Assembly (NCBI GenBank): GCA_002943765.1
Contig: PQWQ01000005.1
Coordinates: 3,039,001-3,103,000, forward strand
Length of the DNA: 64,000 nucleotides
Source: Psoroptes ovis
Lineage: Eukaryota > Arthropoda > Arachnida > Sarcoptiformes > Psoroptidae
Direction: 5' to 3'
Notes under the pieces: generated by a model
The model's input: the letters and a program-made list of their open reading frames with translations, nothing else
Told to the model about the DNA's origin: nothing
Database searches by the model: none
Made by a program: the position numbers and the translations under genes
Shown here: piece after piece, positions 32,670 through 42,652 of the stretch
Layout: every line of letters starts with the position of its first letter
Numbering within the stretch: position 1 is the stretch's first letter

Positions 32670-33245
32670 TTGAAATCGGTTGATGATTGTAAGTTGATTA
32701 ATTATAATTTGGTCAATTAAGTTAATAAATTAAATTTCAAAGACAAAAATGAATTTTAATAGAGGAATGGTTGTATGGAAGAAAATATTTACAAAAATAA
32801 TTAAAAATTGAGATTATTTTCTTTGCACTTTACAATTATCAAAACACGTTAAATGCTTCATTATACGTACGGTCTATGAAATGATGATCATGATCAGGAA
32901 AATAAAAGAATAAATGAGAGAAAGAGAGAGATTTTCCATTTCATATCATTTAAAATCTCCAATTTCAAATGTTCAGCGATGATACATATTTGAATTAATT
33001 ATTTGATATTCATTTCATTTTGATTTATCTCTTAATTTGTTTATCAATGAATTGATAATTTTCAATTTCAAATTCAAAACAAAACCAGTTTCAGCGTATA
33101 AACGCGTGTTTTTCATTTTTTTGATCGCCAGTTTATACGTTGCAAAATGTCACGTGTTTTTGTTTTGATTTTTGAAATTTTGAAATTTTCAAAATGAAAA
33201 ATTATGAATGAAAATAAATCAACAAAGAAATAAAGGATTGACAAA
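32670..33245. other. Divergent intergenic, MCCC1 / RPC7-like
   Basis: About 580 bp, AT-rich, with a GAGA run near 32917-32932 and CACGTG at 33151-33156. No gene is seen. A minus-strand ORF at 33113-33412 is a shadow of the plus-strand gene. Confidence 0.5.
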
Positions 33246-33833
33246 ATGTCTATGGCAAGAAAAATTGAACGTTTCGCTAATCCATCCGCATCATCATCAT
33301 CCACTGCATCAGCTGCAGCCTCATCATCAACAATACCATCATTGGATGATTCTTCAAATATTGATGATCCATATTCAATGAAATTGGAACGTTTAGATGA
33401 ATTGATAAACATAGATGATAATCATTTAAATACGCTGATGAATGATGTTATTGAACAGAAAAAAATTCTACTTGAAGATTCAAAATTAATCGCTAAATTG
33501 ATTGGTTTGGATCATTTTTCAACAATCAACGATGACGATGATGATGATGATCTCAGGAAAAAGAAATTGAAGAAATTGGCCAAGAAAAAGAAAAATGCTC
33601 GTCGTTATGTCGTCGATGATGATGAAAATGAAAACAATGGCCAATTGGTCGGCGAAGTAATTGAACGTGATGGTGAATTGATCAATAAAAATGATGAACA
33701 AAAGAAAAATGATGATGATGAGGAGGATGATGAAGAAAATGAAGATGAAGAAATAGCGGCAGCCGATTCAATGGAAGAAGATAATGATTATATGGATAGT
33801 TATTTTGATAATGGTGAAGATTTTATTGATTAA
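33246..33833 (+). CDS. Acidic-tailed protein, possibly RNA polymerase III RPC7-like
   Basis: Single-exon 195-residue protein. It begins MSMARKIERF, then Ser/Ala repeats, a helical region (LERLDELINIDDNHLNTLMN), a Lys-rich block KKKLKKLAKKKK and an Asp/Glu-rich tail that ends DNDYMDSYFDNGEDFID. That ending closely resembles the C-terminus of Pol III subunit RPC7/Rpc31 (acidic run, then Asp-Tyr-x-x-Ser-Tyr-Phe-x-x-Gly-x-Asp-Phe). The RPC7 N-terminal motifs (Phe-x-x-Glu-x-Val/Gly and the Trp-rich PDWRRLP region) are not visible, so either the protein is divergent, exons are missing, or only the tail is alike. Its stop is 12 nt from the DCAF17-like stop on the other strand. Confidence 0.55.
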   Translation: MSMARKIERFANPSASSSSTASAAASSSTIPSLDDSSNIDDPYSMKLERLDELINIDDNHLNTLMNDVIEQKKILLEDSKLIAKLIGLDHFSTINDDDDDDDLRKKKLKKLAKKKKNARRYVVDDDENENNGQLVGEVIERDGELINKNDEQKKNDDDEEDDEENEDEEIAAADSMEEDNDYMDSYFDNGEDFID

Positions 33834-33845
33834 TTGTCAAAATCG

Positions 33846-35574
33846 TCAAAATTTTAATTGATAAACATATAAATAACGATGATTTCTATAACGTTCAGTA
33901 ATCATAATGAAATTATAATCCCAATTTATTTCAAAGAATCGATCCTCAGTGTATTTAATTTCATTTAATTCAATACATCGAATATGTTTGGCTAAATCGG
34001 ATGATAATTTGTTCCCGACTAATGTATGTAAATCATTGATGATAAATAATTGTAAATCAATATCATTATGTACTGTTAATAGCAGCAATACATCTAAATT
34101 ATCTAAATAATCTGATTCAATTATACGATTATCAATGAAGGTGGTTGTTGGTGAATCACTGGTCAATTCATTCAAATGAATTCGCCGAATTGATTCAATT
34201 TTATTTGATTTGTAATATTGATACAGTTCTATGTATTCATAAGTGATATAATAAAATATTTTCTTATTACCATGAAAATAAATGATTGGTTTAAATTCAA
34301 TAGTATCATCTGTGATTTCATTTCCAATCACTTGTAAAGTATTGTTTTTTAATTTTATATCATAAATGCAATTACGTACTGATCCTTGATCAAATTGTTT
34401 ACAATAAAATATCGATGGGATTGGTTGAATGAATTCAATTTCCATACAATCAATCTTTAATAAACATTGAGATAATTGATTGATGATTATGTTTGGTTCA
34501 AGATGATTGTCAATATATTTAGGTGATAAACATGAGCAGTCATAGCCATTTATTTTGAATATTTCATTTAAATGATATGCATATAAGGTTTTTTGGGTAA
34601 ATATTAGTAATAATTGATTGAATACAGCGAATCTGGTCACTTTAAATGGTTTTAGCGCTTCGATTGTGAAAGCTACAAACACTTGAAAACACATTGGAAA
34701 TAATTTAAATATGATCATTGATAATGATAATGATTTGGATGATGTAGATGTTGATGATGATGATGATCGATATATTGTTGAATATATAAACAGTTGTCTA
34801 TTGTCAATATCATAATCAATGTATCGCAATGAATGATTATTATCGTTTGTCAATGGATATTCACGAATGATTTGACCAGTATTCTGGTCTTGAACATATA
34901 AAACACTAATCGATGTTTGAGGATCAAGTCTTCGCAATGCAAGACAATAAAAACCTTCGATATAATCATGTTTTGGCAATGGTACACGATCACAAGACTA
35001 ATTCGGATGAATAAAATGGTAAATTATTAAGAACATCTTTGATTAAAATCATTGAATGGAATTACCCAGAATTCAGCAGTGATTAACATGTGATCTAAGT
35101 ATCGCTTGAACGGATAAGTCGGCATTTTGTACATTTCGATCCTTTGATGATTATCACAATCGTTACCATGAGCATTGTGTCTGAAATTTCGACAAAAAAA
35201 TTAATTTAATTGAAATATAATTTAAATACCACTTACAGTATTTGGCATGTCCTTAATCGATCAGAATAAATTGTTGAACTAATCATCATTCGATGATGAA
35301 TCGAAAAAAAGATAAATTAATCAATTATTTATGATTAAAATGATACCAACTCTTTGATAACGATTGGTCCCGTATATTTTCCAGTGTCAATCAATTCATA
35401 GCTTGAAGATGGCTGATTTCGACAACGATTAATTTTCAATTAATATAATTTGACATTCAAAATGATTACCATTTTTAGAAATGCTTTAGCTATCAATTCT
35501 TGAAACAACCATGGACAATGATGATAGTGGCCATATTTACGTCGATTCATCAATTCGATAATTGTCAGATTCAT
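33846..35574 (-). CDS. DCAF17: DCAF17-like protein (DDB1/CUL4-associated factor family)
   Basis: DCAF17 is a poorly characterised nucleolar substrate receptor of CUL4-DDB1 ligases. Exons: 35574-35470, 35412-35347, a small exon near 35297-35238, 35180-35066 and 34997-33846. Recognisable blocks in order are the N-terminal FQELIAKAFLKM, SDRLRTCQI, RIEMYKMPTYP, the ALRRLDPQTSISVLYVQD strand, IFKLFPMCFQVFVAFTIEALKPF, IEFIQPIPSIFYCKQFD, and a final FFEINWDYNFIMITERYRN with YLYVYQL. They line up with human DCAF17 at similar spacing. All junctions except one are in phase. Exon 2 (phase 0) does not join the third exon in frame at the only visible AG, so that boundary is uncertain. Similarity is moderate and by eye. 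Confidence 0.7.
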
Positions 35575-35640
35575 TTTTAAATCTGACAATTTTTTTTAAT
35601 TCGGAGATTTGTTTTTAAACAATCGATTTGAATTATCATT

Positions 35641-35650
35641 GCCATCTGTT
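35641..35650. promoter_or_regulatory. GCCATCTGTT motif upstream of the DCAF17-like gene
   Basis: 67 bp upstream of the start codon, in the same relative orientation as the copies before PREP (3365) and TMEM127 (21289). An ATCGAT core lies just beside it near 35631. Confidence 0.3.
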
Positions 35651-35773
35651 AATTTTGCCAGGAAAAATCAAAAATAAATTGTAAAAATGTGAAAATAGGG
35701 TATGGATGGTACATTTGATTGCAATTAATAATTAATATCTTTAAATCTTCAATTTTGTAAATAAAAATTTAAT

Positions 35774-37307
35774 TTAATTCAATTCCTTTGATAAAAAATT
35801 TTCTGCTTGATAACGAGCATTAAGAATTGTATCTGGTACACTGAAACCATAATATGATGAACCTAATAATGATAATGGTAAATCATTGATTTCTTGTTCA
35901 ATTTGTTTTAAACGTAATTGATGTCCAAGTGTATATTGTGGAATGCAATCTCTATGTATACCAACGAATATTTTACAAGGTTTTCGATCGATATTCATTA
36001 TTTTCTTCAATTCTTTCAATGATATGTCTATCAAACGATTATGATCGATTTGTTCAGGTGAACCAAATAATTTTTCAAACATATAACCACCAAGCATTAT
36101 GGTCATTTTGGTTTTAGCTTCATTAAACATACATGAATCAAATGTAACGCCAAGTATATTTGAATTTTCGATCGATGGCACTAAGAAGCCGAAACCCATA
36201 TCATTCGGTATTAGCTGCTCATCAAATTGTATACAAACAACAGCCATATTTATTGGTTTTATTGATGATAATATTGATTGTAGCCGATTCAAATTGAATG
36301 ATTTTGATCGTATCATCTGGGATAAATATATTGCAGGTATTGATGAAAAGCAATGATCAACTTGTAATTGCTTTGCAACATTATGATTATCAGTGACATC
36401 AATTTGACATTTATTGCTTGAAATGAATTCGATGCCATCAACATTTGTTTCGAGCATAAATTCGACCTTTGGCGTCAATATTGTTTTCAATTGCTTTGGT
36501 AGTGTTTCGATTCCATTTTTGAATGAAAATACGGCCCATTTTTCTTCGATTGATCGTTGAACCAATGGATCATCACGCAGTTCACGATGTAAATCTTTTT
36601 TATTGAAAAACATTGATTTCACTATTGATCCTTTGTTTCGTTCATCTTGAAACATTGATGCGAACACTGAACGCATCGACAGCTGCTTACTATCACCACC
36701 AGTTATACCGATACATAATGGATTGATTAAATAACGTGCAACATCTTCACCGAATCTTTGGCTGAAGAAATCATTAACTGAAATATCCTCAGTCATTGAA
36801 TCTAGCTTAACAGGTGGTTGTCTTAAATCATTCATAAGATAAGAAATAAATGGTTTAAATGGTGGTTTACGAATGAATAAATCACTGAAACTACTTGGTA
36901 GTAGACGAAGTTTTCCATCAATGACAACATATCTTCGTTTAAAACTTTTTGATTGCTTTGTAATCGGTTTAACTTGATCAGCTAATCCAATTGAATTCAC
37001 CTGTTCAATGAGTAAATCATTATTTTTTTGATCGATAAAATTCTTTACAAACTACCAATCAACATACCAATGAGAGTACATTGTTCCCGGCATATGAATT
37101 CAAACTGATTGTACGTGGACCAAGCTCAAAATGTCCATCATCATTTGAAATCGGTAACGATTGTAACCAACCACCGACTCTTGATTGTTTTTCAATCAAA
37201 TAAATTTTTCCAATACGTGAGGCATTTTTTATGGAATTATTCAAAAAATAATATGCAGCAGATAAACCACTAATACCACCGCCTAAAATAGCAATCGATT
37301 TGGACAT
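35774..37307 (-). CDS. PPOX: Protoporphyrinogen oxidase
   Basis: FAD enzyme of the mitochondrial inner membrane that oxidises protoporphyrinogen IX to protoporphyrin IX, the penultimate step of haem synthesis. Two exons: 37307-37068 and 37000-35774, separated by a 67 bp GT-AG intron, in phase, 488 residues (human 477). The FAD-binding motif at the N-terminus is AILGGGISGLSAAYYF with EKQSRVGGWLQS. FELGPRTI follows, then RYVVIDGKLRLLPSS, YLINPLCIGITGGDSKQLS and MLGGYMFEKLFG. The C-terminus has LSLLGSSYYGFSVPDTILNAR, the conserved late FAD motif. No cleavable presequence is present, as in animal PPOX. It is divergent from BORCS6 across 167 bp. Confidence 0.94.
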
Positions 37308-37474
37308 TTTTTTTTTTTTTTTGGTGATGTCAAATGAACAATAGAGTCATTGTTGCAATCATTAAAAAATTTTGATTGAAAGAAAAAATTCAGTACTAGA
37401 TTTTATGAATGAACGAAAATCCTAATCATCTGATTCATTTTTTGATAGATTTTCATTAATTTTCCATCAACAAA
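37308..37474. promoter_or_regulatory. Bidirectional promoter, PPOX / BORCS6
   Basis: 167 bp between two divergent start codons, starting with a poly(T) run at 37309-37321. Promoters of both genes must lie here. No sharp core motif is seen. Confidence 0.5.
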
Positions 37475-38378
37475 ATGGACCCTGAATCTGAAGATTTATC
37501 CGTAAAATCACCGGTAAGCTCGCCGCCTAGTACCGGTAAGTTACAGCTAATCAAATTATGATTACTGATCATTATTTATTTGATTCGTTTCAATGTAAAT
37601 AGAAGGACCAGATTACATATCATCATATACACAAATATCACAATATAATAACAATAGTAATAGTGATAATAATGTGACAATTGGTGATCATACTGATATT
37701 GAATCTGATTCTGATAATGAATTAAAAGATGATAATGATAATGATGATCAAAAAAATCAATCTAATTCAATGAAAAAAGATTCGGCCAAAAATGAAACAT
37801 CAAAATTATCATCACAAATAATTGAATGGTCAAAGAAAAGATTTGAATCATATAATGATGATAATACTGGTGAGCAAAATCAAGACCAAATCGATGAAGA
37901 ATTGAAATCTGAATCTGTTGAGCAACCAGAAGAAAAAATATCTTGGACAAGTACCGACCAAGATGATGTCCAACAATCAACAACAATTGATGATGAAGAA
38001 AAATTGAAATTTTTTCAAAAAAAATTTATCATTGATATCGAAAAACAAGCATTGATTATTGAAAGGAACATGCAACAAATTATGACCTATTTAACGTCAT
38101 ATTCATCAAATGTAACATCATCATCAGTGAATGTTATGGAAATTTATCATGACAATATATTCGATACATGTGATCATATTGATAGCAATATAAAGGTACG
38201 ATTTTAATTCATCTATTTTCACTCGATCAACTAATAACTATTAATCTTCTAGCTTATGTATAAAATAATATCAAAATGTGAAGAATTGAATAAATCATTA
38301 GGATTTTTAGATGAACTTCGTGATCGTATAAAATTCATTAAACAAACATTGGATCAATTCGAAAAGATAATTATGTAA
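37475..38378 (+). CDS. BORCS6: BLOC-1-related complex subunit 6
   Basis: Subunit of BORC, which recruits ARL8 and kinesin to lysosomes and moves them outward. Exons: 37475-37535, 37603-38195 and 38253-38378, all GT-AG and in phase, 259 residues. The first 130 residues are acidic and disordered. The C-terminal coiled-coil domain has FIIDIEKQALIIERNMQQI, VNVMEIYHDNIFDTCDHID and then KLMYKIISKCEELNKSLGF with DRIKFIKQTLDQFEKII. It matches the YxDxVDALGDAVD-AMYALLARCEELDRAL pattern of human BORCS6 in order and spacing. Exon 1 has two possible donors 22 nt apart (CCG|GTAAGC and CCG|GTAAGT). Only the second keeps the frame. Confidence 0.88.
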
Positions 38379-38811
38379 TCGAGATTGAATCATTTTTCCT
38401 CAATGAATCGAAATAAATCATACGTCATTGTCATCAATTCAATTACTTGATAACATTCGACCAGATGAATGACCTAAATTCGTTTCGATCGTGAGGGTGG
38501 ATTGAAAATTGATGGAAATTGAAAAATGATGATGATGATGATGTTGATAAATGAATTTCGACAAATCATCATTGAATGAATCGTTATTTTTTTACGCATC
38601 GCTTTCATTGTTGCAATTGAAAACAAAGATGAAATTGTCTAAAAATAGTATTACCATCATTTAGATAGATTAAGTCATATCTCGATTCGGATATTCTCAG
38701 GTTTATTTTCCATTTCATTTCAACGTAATCCGATCGTATTTACCGTGAAATTCGAATAACTTATTCGTTGAAAAACTGGCGCCTACAACAACGATCAAAG
38801 ACAATGAACTT
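38379..38811. other. Intergenic, BORCS6 to tetraspanin
   Basis: About 430 bp, with a short GAT repeat near 38527. It should contain the BORCS6 3' end and tetraspanin promoter. No other gene is seen. Confidence 0.4.
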
Positions 38812-39846
38812 ATGCCATTACAACCACAACAGCAGCAGCAACCGCAACGACTACCGACTAATTCTCCCGCCATGTTTACATCGCCACCACCAAATACATC
38901 GACAACAATATCACCTCCGGAAGGTCAATCATCTTCGCCAAAAATCGATATTGCTGCTACATCACCACAGCCAACAACACCGCCACAACAAACTGATCCT
39001 AATGCTGAACGTGTTTATGTTTGGGATTGTTATCGATCATTTTGTGTATCAAATAATCGATTAATGAATCGAATCATAACATGGGCCATCATTTTTTTCA
39101 ATGTTTTACTATTTGTGAGTTTCATTTTAAGTCTATTTTCAACAATCATTTAGTATTGTTTATTTTTTTAAAGGCAATGAGTGGTGTCATCTTAGGCATC
39201 GGAATATGGTTAATTGCTGATCCAAAATCATTCGAGCCAAGTAGATTTCTCGATACATACAATGTAATATGGGCTGCTTATATTATGATCATCATCAGTA
39301 GCTTTACTTTAGCGTTGTCAATTTTCGGTATATTAGCTGTTGTATGGGCAAACATTTATATGATCATATTGGTAAGTGATGATCGTATCTGTGTCATTAT
39401 TCGATGATTAATATTTTTTTTCAATATTTCAGTATCTTATATTTTTACTGATTTGTTTTGGAATGCAAGTAGCAATCGTAACGTTGGCCATAATGAGAGG
39501 CTATGGTACAAGATTATACATATTCGCCTATAAAGAATTATTAAGAGAATTACAACAATACAATTATCAAGCCGATTCAAGAGCATTTATTGATTTTTTT
39601 CAAATAAAATTACGATGTTGTGGTGTAGAATCATTCAATGATTATCCAAGATATGGTATGGCAATACCGATATCATGTTATATGGCCGGTAAAACATATC
39701 TGAATGAACAAGGTTGTGCTCTTGCATTACGTAGACATTATGAACTACGTACAGCAGTGGTTGGTTTTCTATGTTTTTTCAATGGTTGGATACATTTAAT
39801 TATTGCTATTTTGATATTTTTTCTATTATTTTGTCGTAAATATTAA
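38812..39846 (+). CDS. Tetraspanin with long Pro/Gln-rich N-terminus
   Basis: Four-helix membrane organiser. Exons: 38812-39114, 39174-39371 and 39433-39846, in phase, 304 residues. Helix 1 spans TWAIIFFNVLLF-AMSGVILGIGIWL, helix 2 AAYIMIIISSFTLALSIFG, helix 3 YLIFLLICFGMQVAIVTLA and helix 4 AVVGFLCFFNGWIHLIIAILIFF. The large loop (about 85 residues) has the diagnostic CCG in KLRCCGVESFNDYP, PISC and a GC near QGCAL, so four cysteines can form two disulfides. Ordinary tetraspanins have 10-15 residues before helix 1. Here about 85 cytoplasmic residues of Gln, Pro, Ser and Thr precede it. I cannot assign a subfamily. Confidence 0.88.
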
Positions 39847-40151
39847 TAATCATAATGATCATATGATCAGTTATCATGAAAAACAACAAATGCTATCAAT
39901 CAAATAATATAATTCATTATCCATTTGTTAAAAAAAAAAAAAAATAATTTTCATCATTAATCCATTATTTTTTTTTTCTCTCATTAAGTTTGTCGAGAAG
40001 TGAAAAATTTATTTCAAAATCAAATATTTTAAATAATTATAATAAAATACAAGGAAAAAAATCATTAATTAAGAATATAATTTATTATTATTAATATTAT
40101 TGTTGATATTATTTACAAATTGTGAAATTTCTATTTTTATTTTTAGTAAAT
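39847..40151. other. Convergent 3' region, tetraspanin / ZC3H11A
   Basis: About 305 bp of AT-rich 3' UTR sequence of both genes, with A-runs and AATAAA/ATAAAA-like signals near 40040. Nothing else is seen. Confidence 0.5.
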
Positions 40152-41649
40152 TCAACTATTAATAACTTGATCAATTTCTCTCATCAATTCATCATCATCA
40201 ATTGAATCATTATTCATCATCGTTATTCCGGTGTTTGTTGTCGTCGACATAAGATTTATATTATCATTATCATCATTATTATTTTGTAAAAATTCTAAAT
40301 CAAGTTCATCATCCAACAAATCATTATCGATAGAGTGTGTTGATTTTACTTGTTGTGGCTGCTGCTGTTGCTCTTGTTGTTGTTGCTTTTGGCTATCAAC
40401 AACACTACTGTCAATATTATTATCATTATTATTATTATCTTCAAAACTTGAATTTGAATTTTGATTCATCAGTTGAAGATTTGTTGTTGGAGCTGTCAAA
40501 CGATTTCGTCGTATTTTTATTGGTTTACGTTGTAGGGTTGTATCATCATTCGAATTATTACCATCTGATAATGATGTACGTTTCAATGTATTTGGTTGCT
40601 GGTTTTCTTTCGATGATGATACATTATTGGTCGCCGCTGATTCTTCCCGTTCTTTTCGGATTTGTTCCAGTGTTTTGACGATTATTTTGATTGGTTTTGA
40701 TTCTTTTTTGACTGCTGATTGGTGATTTTCTTCTTGTTTTTGTTGTTGTTGCTGCTTTGCAGGCAATATGGTCCGTTGTTTTGCCAGAGATGATTGTGAT
40801 GATGTTTGCGGTAGGGACTGTATCGGTTTGAGATTTGTGTCGAATTTCATGTCAACTTTATTGATATTCGCAGTATTTTTGAATGTTTTGGTGCTGTTAT
40901 TTGTTGTGTCCATTAAATGGTCATGTGTTGAATGAAGAATTTTTTCCATTTTTATTTGTTCCAGTGTTTTTATTGTTGATTGTTTTTTTAGTTGCTCATT
41001 AGGCTTAACAATTGTCTCGATTTCATTGTTATCATCAGATTCATCATCCTTGTCATCGATTGAGATACTTAATTTTTGTTCAGTCGTTGGTAATTTTACA
41101 ATATTCTGAGATTCTTGATTAATGTTTGAGGATTTTTGAACAGCAGTATTGGCTGATTGAGAATTTTGTGTGATATTATTGTTACTATTGGTAACATTAT
41201 CAACTGTAGTCGTCGCTTGTTGTTGTTGCTGATTTTGAGCTGTCGGCAATATCCAATCAGACATATTATTCTGAAGATCAGTAATTGATGGACGAGGTTT
41301 TGTATGTAAAAATACACAATGTGGTTTACGACAACCAGCCGGTTGTGTTTCAAACCAACATTGTGTTGTCGAACGTTTAATATTCGGTTCCATATGACGA
41401 AATGGACAATTACGATCAAAACATCTACCGATACGCCATAATTCACAAACAACTTCCGAACCAAGCGCTACATCACAATGACGAAATGGACATTTTTTAT
41501 CCTTGAATGAAGAATTTTTAAATGACAGAAAAAATTTTACTCATCATAATCAAATAAACAATAACCAAAATGCATACCTTTGTACAAGTTGAATAAAAAT
41601 AAAAATAACAATCATTATTTTTATCAGCTTTATTGATATTAGTGTTCAT
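40152..41649 (-). CDS. ZC3H11A: Zinc finger CCCH protein 11A
   Basis: RNA-binding component linked to the TREX mRNA export complex in the nucleus. Two exons: 41649-41578 and 41501-40152, in phase, 473 residues. Three CCCH fingers are exact: C14-X7-C22-X5-C28-X3-H32 (YFYSTCTKDKKCPFRH), C43-X7-C51-X4-C56-X3-H60 and C72-X8-C81-X4-C86-X3-H90 (QPAGCRKPHCVFLH). Spacing and flanking residues follow human ZC3H11A. Two copies of a Lys-Thr-Leu-Glu-Gln-Ile motif (near residues 155 and 245) match the IKTLEEI motif of that family. The rest is Asn/Gln-rich. A TATCGATA site is at 41828-41835, about 180 bp upstream. It is shorter than the human protein (810). Confidence 0.92.
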
Positions 41650-42652
41650 AATCGATGAATATATTCAAAGAGGCCAATTGATTGATTTCCAAGAAGTTGC
41701 AAATGCTGAAATTTCCAGAAACAACAAAAAAAAACTAATGAGTTAAATAAACAAAACAAAAAAAAATTTGTAAACAAAAGTAATGAGCGAAATCGAAAAA
41801 AAAAATTTTCCCAAAAAGCAATTTAAATATCGATAGTGACGGACGATTACAAAAAATAAATCAACAGGATTTTTTTTCTCGTCTCTTATTTCTTCATCAT
41901 TATATATTTACCATCAAATGTAATGGTGATGATTCATTGATTTTAATGAATTTTTTTTTATTTGGTTGTTATTGATGAAATTCAATCATTTTTGTTCGAC
42001 GATTATTCAATATATTCATTCCTTTCAATCATCATATACAACATATATTCAGCATAGCATTAATAATGTTTATTCAAATATAAATCAATATATATAATCA
42101 ATGATATGAATCTCTAAAATAATCATTATTTATGTATATTTAAAAATAAACAAACAAACAAAATTATATCCTGTTTTGTTATTGATTTGAATTGAATTGT
42201 ATAAAAATTTGAAATTCTTTCAGTATTATTATTATGTAAATTATTATTATGATGACATGAAACTACACACAAAATGTAACATATGAAACGGTATTGAAAT
42301 ATTGATATAAAACTTTACTTGTTCGATTTAGTGATTGTGTTTTCCTTCGAATAGAAAATAGTAAAATGATCTGAAACATTCATATGTGAAAATAAATGTA
42401 AAAATGTGCTCTATTGATGATGGTAATGGTGATGATTTTTCATTCATACATTGGTTTACAATTTCATAATTCGATATTGTTTTGTTATATGAATTAAAGG
42501 TAAAATTTGATATTTTTATTTAGTTTTTTTAATGTCTAATGATTGAATTTTTTTGTTTTAATAGATTTTCCATTGATCATCGGGTCCAATATTGTTTTCT
42601 TATTCATTTTGGCTGTGATAATTTCGATTATTATTTTTTTTATTGTTTAATC
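41650..42652. other. Divergent intergenic, ZC3H11A / RhoGAP-START gene
   Basis: About 1 kb. It includes the DRE-like TATCGATA at 41828-41835 and AT-rich sequence. TTTTTTGTTTTAATAG before 42565 is a good 3' splice site, implying that the downstream gene has a noncoding 5' exon in this stretch. Confidence 0.5.

Noticed and set aside
40231..40678. Cys/Val-rich plus-strand ORFs
   Set aside because: Antisense to Gln/Asn repeats of ZC3H11A.
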